From: Cyanobacteria bacterium UBA6446
Lineage (GTDB): Bacteria > Cyanobacteriota > Vampirovibrionia > Gastranaerophilales > Gastranaerophilaceae
Direction: 5' to 3'
Assembly (NCBI GenBank): GCA_002438405.1
Contig: DJOE01000023.1
Coordinates: 440,402 to 504,401 of the forward strand
DNA length: 64,000 nucleotides
Made by a program: the position numbers and the translations under genes. This document shows, one piece after another, positions 44,546 through 53,384 of this stretch (positions are counted from its first letter, which is position 1; every line of letters starts with the position of its first letter). The notes under the pieces are model-generated. The model did not search any database and had not been told where the DNA came from. It saw only the letters and a list, made by a program, of their open reading frames with translations.

Positions 44546-44583
44546 AAAAAAATCCGACAGGCTCTACGTTTGTCGGATTTTTT
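44546..44583. terminator. Terminator after the Bax inhibitor-1 gene
   Basis: AATCCGACA / TGTCGGATT stem with A-run before and T-run after. Usable from either side. Confidence 0.9.
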
Positions 44584-44703
44584 AATATATAAAATACTCC
44601 AATCATCTAATACAAATGTATGAGAAATTCTTCCATGTATTAAAGATATAAAATTTACCCTCGACATGACATGTAAATCTATATAGTATATTGGAGCTTC
44701 AAA

Positions 44704-46371
44704 ATGTCAGAACAAGTTTTAATGCCAATGATAGGCACAGACAGTATAGAAAATAAAGAAAGAGCGCAGGACTCATTAGAAAAAGCAAGAATTGCTCACG
44801 AAAAATATCTAATAGGGCAAAGAAATTATGACCTGCAAGAAGCAATTGAACATTATGTCGATGCTGTTAAATATGACCCAACTATACCTGAAACTTACTA
44901 TCGTTTGGCAACTTTAATGTGGGAACAGGGCCAAATTAGCATAAATACGGCAATCGAGCAGTGCAAAACTGCAATATCTCTTTCCCCAAGAAATAAAGAT
45001 GCACACCTTTATACAGGCTATTTCATGCAATTAGCCCAAGATTTTCAGTCTGCAGAAAAAGAATTCAAATCTGCAATTGACATGAACAAATTGAATTCTG
45101 GTCGTCCGAGAATGATTCTTTCTCAATCTATTTTGCAAAAAATCAATTCTCAAAACGGAACATTTAAGGATTATGCAGGATTTTTATACTATTTCTTAAC
45201 AGGAAGTATCATGCTTGCATGGGACAGACCAACAATGAAAATGTTCTACAAAAATATGTCTAATGATGTTTCAATCTTTTCCTACAACACAGTTGGTAAA
45301 TTCTTTGAAAAATTCAAAATGTTTGACAAAGCAGAACAAGTTTACAAAGACGCAATAGAAAAAACAACCAATACAGAATACTATTACAACAAAATTGGTG
45401 ATATTGCTCTTCAAAACAAAAACATTGATACAACCGTTGATTGTTACAGAAAAGTTTTAGAAGCAAATCCACTAAATCGTGCAGTATTAGTGAAGCTTGC
45501 GACAATTCTTCAAACATATTTTCCTGAAAATACAAATGAAGCAATTGATTGTTATGAAAAATTATTAGAATTTGATGTTGATACCGCTCAAATTTATTAT
45601 GAACTTGGACATTTATACATGTCTAAAAATGATAAATTGAATTCAGTCAGCGCATTCAAGCTTGCAGTTGAAAAAGAACCGGATAATCCATTCTTCAACA
45701 ATTCATTAGGATATGCTTATGCAAAAGCAGAACTTTATGATGATGCAATTGAACATTACCAAAAAGCGATTTCTATGAATCCGGATCCTGAATGGACATC
45801 TATTGTTTGCCAAGCTTTGGGTTCTATTTTTGCAGAAAATAAAGGAAACGCAGAAGCGGCAATTTCAACATATCAAGCAGGAATTATTCTAGATCCTAAA
45901 AACTATGATTTGTATATTGCACTAGGTGATATATATATGGCAGATTACGATTTAGATAAAGCTATTCGTTCATATTGTGATGCAATCACGCTAAATCCGG
46001 AAGATTTTAGAGCATATTCAAAAGTAGGTATAGCACTTTGGGAAAAGGATTACCTTGAAGAAGCTCTTGTTGCTTACCATAAAGCTGTAGAATTAAATCC
46101 AGAAAATGAATACGCTCAGAATAATTTAGGAATTCTATACCTTGACGGACTTGCAGACGCAGAAGAAGCGCTAGAATACTTTGAAGAAGCAATTGCACTA
46201 AATCCGAATTACACTCTTGCATATTTCAATGCCGGACGTGCAAGTCAAGAAATGGGCTTTACAAACGATGCCGCTAACTATTACCAAATGGCAATCGATT
46301 TAAACAGGTTAACAGAAGAATTAGATGAAGAAGACATTCAAGAACGACTTCACAGTTTATTCGAAATCTAA
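44704..46371 (+). CDS. TPR-repeat protein
   Basis: 555 residues, almost entirely tetratricopeptide repeats of 34 residues (about 12), recognisable by patterns such as AIEHYQKAISMNPDPEW, AIRSYCDAITLNPEDFRAYS and ALVAYHKAVELNPENEYAQ. There is no signal peptide, so it is probably a cytoplasmic scaffold. The start follows TTGGAGCTTCAAA. The repeats near the C-terminus are the most regular. Partner unknown; the gene stands alone between two terminators. Confidence 0.92.
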   Translation: MSEQVLMPMIGTDSIENKERAQDSLEKARIAHEKYLIGQRNYDLQEAIEHYVDAVKYDPTIPETYYRLATLMWEQGQISINTAIEQCKTAISLSPRNKDAHLYTGYFMQLAQDFQSAEKEFKSAIDMNKLNSGRPRMILSQSILQKINSQNGTFKDYAGFLYYFLTGSIMLAWDRPTMKMFYKNMSNDVSIFSYNTVGKFFEKFKMFDKAEQVYKDAIEKTTNTEYYYNKIGDIALQNKNIDTTVDCYRKVLEANPLNRAVLVKLATILQTYFPENTNEAIDCYEKLLEFDVDTAQIYYELGHLYMSKNDKLNSVSAFKLAVEKEPDNPFFNNSLGYAYAKAELYDDAIEHYQKAISMNPDPEWTSIVCQALGSIFAENKGNAEAAISTYQAGIILDPKNYDLYIALGDIYMADYDLDKAIRSYCDAITLNPEDFRAYSKVGIALWEKDYLEEALVAYHKAVELNPENEYAQNNLGILYLDGLADAEEALEYFEEAIALNPNYTLAYFNAGRASQEMGFTNDAANYYQMAIDLNRLTEELDEEDIQERLHSLFEI

Positions 46372-46408
46372 GGATATATTTATTCACATTATATTAAAGA
46401 GGTAATTT

Positions 46409-46439
46409 AGTGCTTGGTAATATCAAGCACTTTTTTTTT
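46409..46439 (+). terminator. Terminator after the TPR gene
   Basis: AGTGCTTG / CAAGCACT stem followed by nine T. Confidence 0.92.
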
Positions 46440-46460
46440 GAAAAAAATAACGACACAATC

Positions 46461-46685
46461 CTAAAAAGAGAAGTCAAAAAGTTCCTTTAACTCAACATCA
46501 AGAGCATTTGCAAGAATACGCATAGTCTTAATCGTAACATTAGCCTCTCCTCGCTCAATTTGTCCGATATAATTAAAATTCATATCAACAAGTTCGGCAA
46601 GCTTTATTTGTGAAAATTTTCTTGATTTTCTAATATATGCAAGCTTTGCACCAAATCGCTTCTCTACATCGAAATTCTTTTCCAT
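46461..46685 (-). CDS. XRE-family regulator, leaderless
   Basis: About 74 residues: a single HTH_3 domain (LAYIRKSRKFSQIKLAELVD, then NYIGQIERGEANVTIKTMRI). The best start is the ATG at 46685. On the minus strand, TATAAT (46697-46692) ends exactly 6 nt before it with no Shine-Dalgarno, so its message would be leaderless. An upstream ATG at 46691 would begin inside the expected transcript start. No toxin is adjacent; a free-standing regulator. Confidence 0.85.
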   Translation of the reverse strand: MEKNFDVEKRFGAKLAYIRKSRKFSQIKLAELVDMNFNYIGQIERGEANVTIKTMRILANALDVELKELFDFSF

Positions 46686-46691
46686 AACCAT

Positions 46692-46697
46692 ATTATA
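46692..46697 (-). promoter_or_regulatory. -10 box of the leaderless XRE gene
   Basis: TATAAT on the minus strand, 6 nt before the ATG of the XRE regulator, inside the near-palindrome CCATATTATATGG. Confidence 0.5.
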
Positions 46698-46872
46698 TGG
46701 TTTGTTTTATTTAAATTCTAATAGTTATAAGATAGTATTTAATAGTTAATAACTATTAATTTTTGTAACAAATTAACTCAAATACATCAATTAATCAAAA
46801 TAAAAACACTTTATTAACATGTAATAACCGGTTCATAAGCAGTAAATACAAGATATTAGAAAGAGGTAAACA

Positions 46873-47388
46873 ATGGCAATTGATGCATTAAAAGGACAAA
46901 GCGGAGTTATTTCAACAACACAAACTTCAACTCCAAAGAAATCAAACAAAACAGAAGAAAAATCTACACAACTAGCTGAGGCATTAGCAGGGAAAACTAA
47001 AAACAATACCTTATCAGAAAATGAGAAAAAGGAATTGATAAAATACTATCAAGACAATGGATATACTAAATCAGAAGCAGAAAAATTATTTAACTCTAAA
47101 GCAGACAAACTAGATAAAATGTCTAGAAAAGAAGCTAAGGCTTGGTGCAAAGATTATATGGAAAAGAATGGTTGTTCTAAAAAAGATGCCAAAGAAGCAT
47201 TTAAACAAGAGCATGGCTATAGTGTTCCATTAAACAGATTCCAAAAATTAGGAAGATTATTTGCATTGTTAAATCCTATCGGAACTATCGCAATAATGGC
47301 AGATGATGCATCAAGTGGAAAACTTGGGGTTAAGAAATTTGTAACCGGACAAGGAAACAATGATGCAAAATACATTGCAAAAGAATAA
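46873..47388 (+). CDS. Hypothetical protein with Lys-rich helical repeats
   Basis: 171 residues. A Ser/Thr/Gln-rich N-terminus is followed by three helix-loop units of similar length (ENEKKELIKYYQDNGYTKSE, MSRKEAKAWCKDYMEKNGCS, KDAKEAFKQEHGYS) that look like a short internal repeat. A hydrophobic segment (LFALLNPIGTIAIMA) follows. The start has AGAAAGAGGTAAACA. No family recognised. Confidence 0.65.
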   Translation: MAIDALKGQSGVISTTQTSTPKKSNKTEEKSTQLAEALAGKTKNNTLSENEKKELIKYYQDNGYTKSEAEKLFNSKADKLDKMSRKEAKAWCKDYMEKNGCSKKDAKEAFKQEHGYSVPLNRFQKLGRLFALLNPIGTIAIMADDASSGKLGVKKFVTGQGNNDAKYIAKE

Positions 47389-47406
47389 CTAGATTTTATT
47401 ACAACT

Positions 47407-47434
47407 AAAAAAGCCGGTATAATCCGGCTTTTTT
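47407..47434. terminator. Bidirectional terminator
   Basis: AAAAAAGCCGG / CCGGCTTTTTT, shared by the convergent genes ending at 47388 and 47436. Confidence 0.92.
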
Positions 47435-47435
47435 G

Positions 47436-48428
47436 CTATAAATTTTCTATAATTTTTGAAGTAAATTCTGTTGTTGACAAATTACCGCCTAAATCCTGTG
47501 TTTTATCACCATTTGCTAAAGTTTTAAATAAAGCATGCTCAATTTTTTCAGCATAAGACTTTTCGCCAATATATCGAAGCATTTCAACTGCTGAAAGAAT
47601 CAAGGCCGTAGGATTTGCTTTGTTTTGACCTTTTATATCAGGAGCAGAACCATGAACAGGCTCAAATACGGCACAATCATTTCCGATGTTTGCACCTTGT
47701 GCAACACCTAATCCACCAATTAATCCCGCCGTTAAATCAGAAACAATATCCCCATACAAATTAGGAAGAACTAAAACATCAAATTTTGCTGGATCTTGTA
47801 CAAGTTGCATGCACAGATTATCAACCAAAATTTCTCTTGTTTTTATTTGTGGATAATCTTTGGCAATATTTCTATAACATTCTAAAAATAATCCGTCAGA
47901 TAACTTCATAATATTTGCTTTTGTCACAACACAAACCTCATGCCTGCCATTTTTTATGGCATAATCAAATGCAAACTTACAAATTCTCTCAGAAGCTTTA
48001 CGGGTAATGATTTTAATACTATGAGCAGTATTTTCATCAATTTTTTCTTCTACACCTGCATACAAATCTTCAGTATTTTCTCTAACAACAACTAAATTCA
48101 CATTATCAAATCGAGTTTTTACTCCAGTTAGGTTTTTGCAAGGTCTTACATTCGCATATAAGTCCAAATCTTTTCTGAGTTGAACATTCACAGACCTGAA
48201 ACCTTTGCCAATAGGAGTTGTAACAGGAGCTTTAAGAGCTACTTTGTTTTGTCTTACAGAGTCCAGCACTCTTTGAGGTAATGGAGTTCCCTCAGTTTGA
48301 ATAACATCAGCACCGGCTGTTTGAATATCCCAATCTATCTTCAAGCCTGTAGCATCAATTATTTTCATTACACTTTCAGAAATTTCCGATCCAATACCAT
48401 CACCATTAATCAAAGTTACTCTATGCAT
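47436..48428 (-). CDS. NAD-dependent isocitrate/isopropylmalate dehydrogenase family protein
   Basis: 330 residues. LINGDGIGSEI near the N-terminus, SVNVQLRKDLDLYANVRP (the substrate-binding Ser and three Arg), ENTEDLYAGVE, and the metal-binding NLYGDIVSDLTAGLIGG and EPVHGSAPDI are the decarboxylating dehydrogenase blocks. The SVNVQLRK and ENTEDLYAG forms are those of NAD-linked isocitrate dehydrogenase, which makes 2-oxoglutarate, rather than LeuB. The start at 48428 follows GGAGGTTTTTATT. No other TCA genes are nearby. Confidence 0.93.
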   Translation of the reverse strand: MHRVTLINGDGIGSEISESVMKIIDATGLKIDWDIQTAGADVIQTEGTPLPQRVLDSVRQNKVALKAPVTTPIGKGFRSVNVQLRKDLDLYANVRPCKNLTGVKTRFDNVNLVVVRENTEDLYAGVEEKIDENTAHSIKIITRKASERICKFAFDYAIKNGRHEVCVVTKANIMKLSDGLFLECYRNIAKDYPQIKTREILVDNLCMQLVQDPAKFDVLVLPNLYGDIVSDLTAGLIGGLGVAQGANIGNDCAVFEPVHGSAPDIKGQNKANPTALILSAVEMLRYIGEKSYAEKIEHALFKTLANGDKTQDLGGNLSTTEFTSKIIENL

Positions 48429-48523
48429 AATAAAAACCTCCATTTGATAGTTAAATTATACTATAAAGTGGAGGGAAAAAATTTGTAGGGGAAAAATATA
48501 TTTATAAGTCTTAATGAGATTTT

Positions 48524-49894
48524 CTATGAGAATGTTTTGAATGATCTATCAATGTTTTTGCTTAATGCATTCTTGATTGACTCATACTCTGTTTGAAGTG
48601 CAGTATGTTCCGTATCAAGATTTTTTATTTTTGCTTGATATTTTTCATCTTTTGCATTGATTTCTTGGGTTTTTCTTTCGTATTCAGCTTCTGCTCTTGA
48701 AATTGCTTGATCATCATCTTTTTGAGTTAAATCTGAACAAGAAGAGAATAGTGTTGATTTCCAGTTTATACCTTTCAAATTATAAACTGTCGGATTATTA
48801 GGGTCAGGAATTGTATTTTTAGAATCCTCTGATTTTGATGCAACTTCAATAGTAATTACTCCTTGTGTAATTGCATCTTGAATCCATGTTGTACTATCTG
48901 CTAATTTTGTATTCAATACGGTATAATTTGATTTGCTTTTTTCTGATTTTTCAGAAGATTCGCCATTCAATCTGTACCATAAATTTGTGTACCATTGAGC
49001 TTTTGTAGCATCATCATAAGTATATAAATCTGTAATTGTAGAACCATAATCCTCTGCTTCTGTATTGTATTCCGTAAGAACAGGATTATACTTGTCTTGC
49101 ATATTCAAATATTCATTATTCAATTTATTAGTAACATTATTATTTGAATCCAAATATGCAGCTTTAGTTTTAACCCAATCATCATAAGTTATACAACTGC
49201 TATATTTAGTTTTAGCTTCTGATAATGCTTTGGTGGCATTGCTCAATTCAACTTGGTTATTAATTCCTGCACTTGCTTTTGCAACTTCATTATTATATGT
49301 TGCAAGTGCTTCATTATAATTATTGAATGCTTCACCTTGTTCTTTTTCCCAAGCTTTATCAGATGATAAATTACTCTCAGTTACAAGAGTGCCATCTTTA
49401 TGATAAGAAACAGTATAATCTTTTTTATCAATAGCAGCTTGAACTTTTTCGTCCCAAGCTTTTCTATAACCCTCATATTCTGCACTTTTCAATTTGTTAT
49501 AATTTGATTCCAAAGTTGTTGATTTCCATTGTTTCTTTAATCCGTAAGATTCAAGGAATTCATCTAGATTACTTGCTTCTTGAAATTTATGAGCCTCTTC
49601 TTGTTGCAACAAAACTTGACCAGATGTATTTGTAAGTAGATATTGATTTTTCATATCTGCATACTGATACATCGCATTTGCAGTTAATCTTTCTGCGGTT
49701 GCATTGCCTTTTTCATCATAAGTGGTATAAAGAACTTGTTGAGAATTTAGGGCATTAATATAATCATCACTAGCCTCTTGAGATTGAGTAGCCAATCTCA
49801 TTTTTGCATTGGAAATCTGTTGAGATTCATACTCATTTGATGTTAATCTCGCAGTTATTGATAATAATCGACCTTGTGATGATGACAATCCCAT
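48524..49894 (-). CDS. Coiled-coil protein with conserved MGLSSSQGRLL N-terminus
   Basis: 456 residues, long helices with many Gln, Asn, Lys and Tyr, no membrane segment. The opening MGLSSSQGRLLSITARLTSN, followed by QQISNAKMRLATQS, recalls filament-type (flagellin/hook-like or secreted rod) N-terminal helices, and I believe similar openings recur in Melainabacteria proteins of unknown role. Its C-terminus is another long helix. No flagellar genes are present, so the comparison is only structural. Confidence 0.65.
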   Translation of the reverse strand: MGLSSSQGRLLSITARLTSNEYESQQISNAKMRLATQSQEASDDYINALNSQQVLYTTYDEKGNATAERLTANAMYQYADMKNQYLLTNTSGQVLLQQEEAHKFQEASNLDEFLESYGLKKQWKSTTLESNYNKLKSAEYEGYRKAWDEKVQAAIDKKDYTVSYHKDGTLVTESNLSSDKAWEKEQGEAFNNYNEALATYNNEVAKASAGINNQVELSNATKALSEAKTKYSSCITYDDWVKTKAAYLDSNNNVTNKLNNEYLNMQDKYNPVLTEYNTEAEDYGSTITDLYTYDDATKAQWYTNLWYRLNGESSEKSEKSKSNYTVLNTKLADSTTWIQDAITQGVITIEVASKSEDSKNTIPDPNNPTVYNLKGINWKSTLFSSCSDLTQKDDDQAISRAEAEYERKTQEINAKDEKYQAKIKNLDTEHTALQTEYESIKNALSKNIDRSFKTFS

Positions 49895-50117
49895 TGTATC
49901 AACATTCCTTTCATAACTTTTATACTCTGTTAATCGGCATAGTGCTGTATTTTCTTTAACTTTTTAAAGTGATTATTAAGTTATGTAACAAAACTTATAT
50001 ATTTTGAATACAAAAAGTCAATAATTTTTTGAAGAAAGTTTTTATATATATGTAAGAGATAAATAAAGAAAAAGAAAAAAGTTTTAAAGGTTTCAAATAA
50101 AAAGAGAGGATATAAAA

Positions 50118-50294
50118 ATGGCTACAATGCTATTATTTTCTGATGCTGTAACATCTGCATATAAAGATACTTCAAAAGCAATTAGCGAAGTTGATTTAAA
50201 CGATAAAAGAGTTGTGAAAAAGACTTTAACTCAAATGATGAAACAATCTTTCTTCCACGGAGCAAACAGATTTGGAACAAACTTTATAGCATAA
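50118..50294 (+). CDS. 58-residue hypothetical protein
   Basis: The start follows AGAGAGGATATAAAA. The sequence MATMLLFSDAVTSAYKDTSK and on has an amphipathic middle and a closing SFFHGANRFGTNFIA. There is no domain. It has its own ribosome-binding site and a terminator at 50375-50401, so it looks like a real, separately transcribed small gene. Confidence 0.6.
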   Translation: MATMLLFSDAVTSAYKDTSKAISEVDLNDKRVVKKTLTQMMKQSFFHGANRFGTNFIA

Positions 50295-50374
50295 TAAATT
50301 TTACGAACATCGTTGGAAATTAGGAAAAGCAAAAAGGAAACATTTTTTAAGATTTAGGATAGGATAACAATTTA

Positions 50375-50401
50375 GAACCGGTCATTGCCGGTTCTTTTTT
50401 T
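50375..50401 (+). terminator. Terminator of the 58-residue gene
   Basis: GAACCGG / CCGGTTC stem followed by seven T. Confidence 0.9.
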
Positions 50402-50475
50402 GTGTCGTTATAATCCGTTACAATATAGCAATTTTATTTTTTATGGAACTTTACTCTCTGTGAAAGGTAAAAAAA

Positions 50476-51039
50476 ATGACAGACATCAGCTTTACATCTT
50501 ATATCAAACCAGTAAATAGCAAAACATTTTCAGAAGTCACAAGTAATATTCCTAAAATAAACTTTGCCAATTACCCTTGGAGTTTAGAACAAACAGTACA
50601 AGGAAAAGATGTTTTTACAAAAAATATTTGCGATTGTACGTCATGCCTTTTGACAAATGGAAAAGAAGCATTACTAATGCACATCAACCCGAACGAGGGT
50701 TCAAACCACAATTTTAGCAACGTCATTCCCTATTTGAGAGATAAAATAGATTTAGCCGACAATAATTTGCAAGGAATCCTTGTTGGTTCAAAAGACACAA
50801 AAAAAAGTCTTGATATATATAACAAATTCAAAGAACTATTAAACAAACTCCGCATTCCTTTTTCTGAAATAAGAAATGGAAAAAGCCCAACAAATATTGC
50901 ATACAAAACTGATAAAGATGAAATTTATATTTCAAATGCACATATAGACAGAGCTTTGAAAAAAAGATTAAACCCTGAAGAAGTTTTAAATAAATCTTTT
51001 GAAGAAGTTAAAATTGCAAATTTTGATGAAATTAACTAA
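50476..51039 (+). CDS. Hypothetical protein with CheD-like Cys-His pattern
   Basis: 187 residues. After an N-terminal tail with FTS at residues 6-8, ICDCTSCLLTNGKEALLMHI places C57 and H69 in the spacing of the catalytic Cys and His of CheD-type glutamine deamidases. LQGILVGSKDTKKSL and IPFSEIRNGKSPTNIAYKT follow in the order of the CheD fold. No chemotaxis genes are present, so if the fold is right the target is something else. The start follows GAAAGGTAAAAAA. The family call is tentative. Confidence 0.5.
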   Translation: MTDISFTSYIKPVNSKTFSEVTSNIPKINFANYPWSLEQTVQGKDVFTKNICDCTSCLLTNGKEALLMHINPNEGSNHNFSNVIPYLRDKIDLADNNLQGILVGSKDTKKSLDIYNKFKELLNKLRIPFSEIRNGKSPTNIAYKTDKDEIYISNAHIDRALKKRLNPEEVLNKSFEEVKIANFDEIN

Positions 51040-51386
51040 ACCTGAGTTTTTTGCATCTTTATATATGCATTTTTCAAAATAGCTAAAACCCTTTTGCAAT
51101 AAGCAAAAGGCGAAAATTTTCCAGAATAAACATTTTTAGACTGTCTTGTTTTATATGCTTTTCTACCTAGATGGAAATCTGCGGTATGTTCTGCCCAAAA
51201 CGAAGTATCGGGGTGCTTTTTAGACTCTTTTACAGTCAAATGAATAATATCATCATCTGTTCCAATATTTTTTGCCATTGCTTTTAGAACATTTGAATCT
51301 TCTTTTGATAACAATTTGGCTTGTGCAATCACAGATATCTTTGCAGTAAAAACAGGTTGAGAATTTATATTTAGAGAAGAATTCAT
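51036..51386 (-). CDS. Hypothetical protein with F-T-A tail motif
   Basis: About 116 residues. The start at 51386 follows AAAGGAGATGTGTGT. The N-terminus MNSSLNINSQPVFTAKISVI shows the Asn/Ser-rich tail with F-T-A at residues 13-15. The middle has a basic HTADFHLGRKAYKTRQSK stretch and the C-terminus is helical. The gene converges on the CheD-like gene with a 4-bp overlap. No known domain. Confidence 0.6.
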   Translation of the reverse strand: MNSSLNINSQPVFTAKISVIAQAKLLSKEDSNVLKAMAKNIGTDDDIIHLTVKESKKHPDTSFWAEHTADFHLGRKAYKTRQSKNVYSGKFSPFAYCKRVLAILKNAYIKMQKTQV

Positions 51387-51417
51387 ACACACATCTCCTT
51401 TTGATTTAGAAACCATT

Positions 51418-51708
51418 TTAGATTTTTTTGTACTTATTTTTATTTCTTTCCTCTGTACGAATTTTAGAATAACAAGACTTCAAATATTCACCATTATAAG
51501 ACTTGCATTGATCCAAAGATTCTTCAAACTGAACTCGTCTGTTATACCAATAATTCTGTACAGAATTAAACCTTGAAGACTTGGAATTAATGTATGCAGG
51601 AGGGCAAAATTCACTCCATTGCGGAGAAGAAACAACATCTGCCAACACTATAGGTGACAAAATTACAGAAATAATTGTTAGTAAAAAAACTTTTTTCACC
51701 TTTTGCAT
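51418..51708 (-). CDS. Small secreted protein of the PQWSEFCP family, copy 1
   Basis: About 96 residues with a signal peptide (VFLLTIISVILSPIVLA). The mature part opens SSPQWSEFCPPAYINSKS and continues YWYNRRVQFEESLDQCKSYNG then LKSCY, closely matching the gene at 52960. Three conserved cysteines suggest disulfides outside the cytoplasm. The start follows AGAAAGGATTTT. Unknown function. Confidence 0.75.
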   Translation of the reverse strand: MQKVKKVFLLTIISVILSPIVLADVVSSPQWSEFCPPAYINSKSSRFNSVQNYWYNRRVQFEESLDQCKSYNGEYLKSCYSKIRTEERNKNKYKKI

Positions 51709-51796
51709 AAAATCCTTTCTTCTACAAAGTTTATGACTCAGTATAAAAAACAAAAATTAATATTTTTGATATCATATTAAAAAAAATTTACAAAAA

Positions 51797-52315
51797 CTAT
51801 TCAAGCGCTTCCGGGGGAAGTTTTGCCGCCTCAACTTCAGCCAAAACAGAGTATATTTCCGCAACTTCTTTAGCTGACATACCTTGTTCACAACGAGCAG
51901 AATAATATCCGCTTTCTGCCCCAAAATACATCACATAAATCTTATCCCCATCTTTTCGAACATTTATTTTAACTCCGTTATCTAATGTTAGTATTGAATT
52001 TTCAGGATACTTTGTGTAGTCACCACTATTATCTTCACCATTAACTTCACTTATTGTTTTTCGGACTGTAACATTACGATGATCATCTAATGGATACGTA
52101 ACTTCAACCATTCCTTTCATTGCTCTTACAGTATAATTTGAAAGATTTAATGGCATATTAAATCCTGCAATCTTTTCAGCACAAGAATAACTATCTTTAC
52201 ATTCTGTCCAAGGATTTGGCATTCCTATTGGCATTGTTTTATATGTACAACCACACTCAAATAACCCAACAATACATGCAATAACAGATAGAAAATACTT
52301 ATACTTTATATTCAT
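51797..52315 (-). CDS. Putative lipoprotein
   Basis: About 172 residues. The N-terminal hydrophobic stretch YFLSVIACIVGLFECGC ends in a cysteine-containing, weak lipobox, so membrane anchoring by lipid is plausible. The mature domain has a C-C pair (WTECKDSYSCAEKIAGF) and a final YSARCEQG; it is mostly beta. The start follows AGTAGGAAAATT. It sits 7 nt after the exported deaminase gene and is likely in the same operon. Confidence 0.65.
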   Translation of the reverse strand: MNIKYKYFLSVIACIVGLFECGCTYKTMPIGMPNPWTECKDSYSCAEKIAGFNMPLNLSNYTVRAMKGMVEVTYPLDDHRNVTVRKTISEVNGEDNSGDYTKYPENSILTLDNGVKINVRKDGDKIYVMYFGAESGYYSARCEQGMSAKEVAEIYSVLAEVEAAKLPPEALE

Positions 52316-52322
52316 AATTTTC

Positions 52323-52949
52323 CTACTTCCTAGTTGGTTTATAAATTTCTTTTCCACTGTTTACATAATCTTGAAGAACTTTTTCTCCTGCCTGCTGTTC
52401 AATATTTCCATAAACAGTTATTCCTCGTTTTTTGAATTCATTTATCCAATTAGGCTTGAATCCTTCATCAAAACCTGTAATCCTTTCAACATTTTTAGAT
52501 GGAACTCCAAAATAAACTGTTTTAACTCCAGACCACATAATTGCACCAGCACACATTATGCAAGGTTCGGCATTAACATAAATTGTCAAATCTTTTGGAG
52601 CTAAATTGTACTGTTTATAATATGCATGAGCTTTTTTCAAAGTATTTACTTCCGCATGATAAATTGAACAATTATCTTCAACTACACTATTAGAAGATGC
52701 CGCAATTAATTTTCCATCTTTATCATAAATTTCAGCATAAAATGGACCTTTACCTTGTTTTACCCCTGCAGAAGTTTTTTCATATACTCCCAACATTATT
52801 TTCTGAGCCTTTGCCAAATCTTCTTTTGATATAGAGGAATTTGCATCAATGTTCATTTTTTTCAAATCTTTTATAGAATAAGTTTCTCCAGCAAAAGCAA
52901 TTGATATTGAAGAAAGTAATACACACATAAAAATTAAAAACCTTTTCAT
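52323..52949 (-). CDS. Exported cytidine/guanine deaminase-like protein
   Basis: About 208 residues. A signal peptide (FLIFMCVLLSSISIAFA) is followed by a complete nucleoside/tRNA deaminase fold: CSIYHAEVN with the zinc His and catalytic Glu, and AEPCIMCAGAIMWSG with the two zinc Cys, then FDEGF. Members deaminate guanine, cytosine or adenosine in tRNA and are almost always cytoplasmic; the clear signal peptide is unusual. The start is at GAGGTTATGATG. The neighbours are secreted proteins, so it probably works in the periplasm, perhaps on scavenged nucleobases. Confidence 0.88.
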   Translation of the reverse strand: MKRFLIFMCVLLSSISIAFAGETYSIKDLKKMNIDANSSISKEDLAKAQKIMLGVYEKTSAGVKQGKGPFYAEIYDKDGKLIAASSNSVVEDNCSIYHAEVNTLKKAHAYYKQYNLAPKDLTIYVNAEPCIMCAGAIMWSGVKTVYFGVPSKNVERITGFDEGFKPNWINEFKKRGITVYGNIEQQAGEKVLQDYVNSGKEIYKPTRK

Positions 52950-52959
52950 CATAACCTCA

Positions 52960-53343
52960 CTACTTGCCAATTGTATCAATTAAATGATTTATGGCATTGA
53001 ATGTTTGCATTCTATTATACAAATCTGTAGATTTTTGACTTTCTATTGCTTGTTGTTCAACTCTTGCGTTCCATGCCTTGTTTTTATTTTGTTCTGCTAC
53101 ACGAACTTGGTCATAACAAGATTTTAAATCATTACCAGTATAAACATGGCATTTTGAAATTGCAGCTTCAAACTGTGTTCTTCTTACATACCAATAATCA
53201 TTATTTTTATTCCATTTTGAACTTTGCGCATTAATATACTCAACCGGACAAAATTCACTCCACTGTGGAGTTAAAATAAATTCTGCAAATACAGAAGTAG
53301 ATGTAAAGACTAAAAGCCCTAAAGTAATTATCAGTTTTTTCAT
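52960..53343 (-). CDS. Small secreted protein of the PQWSEFCP family, copy 2
   Basis: 127 residues, signal peptide (LIITLGLLVFTSTSVFA) and mature TPQWSEFCPVEYINAQSSKW, WYVRRTQFEAAISKC, LKSCYDQVR. It is homologous to the gene at 51418, with a longer charged helical tail. The start follows AAGGAGGGTCT. It is the first gene of the minus-strand run with the deaminase and lipoprotein. Confidence 0.78.
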   Translation of the reverse strand: MKKLIITLGLLVFTSTSVFAEFILTPQWSEFCPVEYINAQSSKWNKNNDYWYVRRTQFEAAISKCHVYTGNDLKSCYDQVRVAEQNKNKAWNARVEQQAIESQKSTDLYNRMQTFNAINHLIDTIGK

Positions 53344-53384
53344 AGACCCTCCTTGAAAAATTGTATCATAAAAACTCTATAAAC

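Noticed and set aside
48524..49894. Flagellin or hook protein
   Set aside because: The N-terminal pattern only resembles filament helices; there are no flagellar genes and no conserved flagellin C-terminus.
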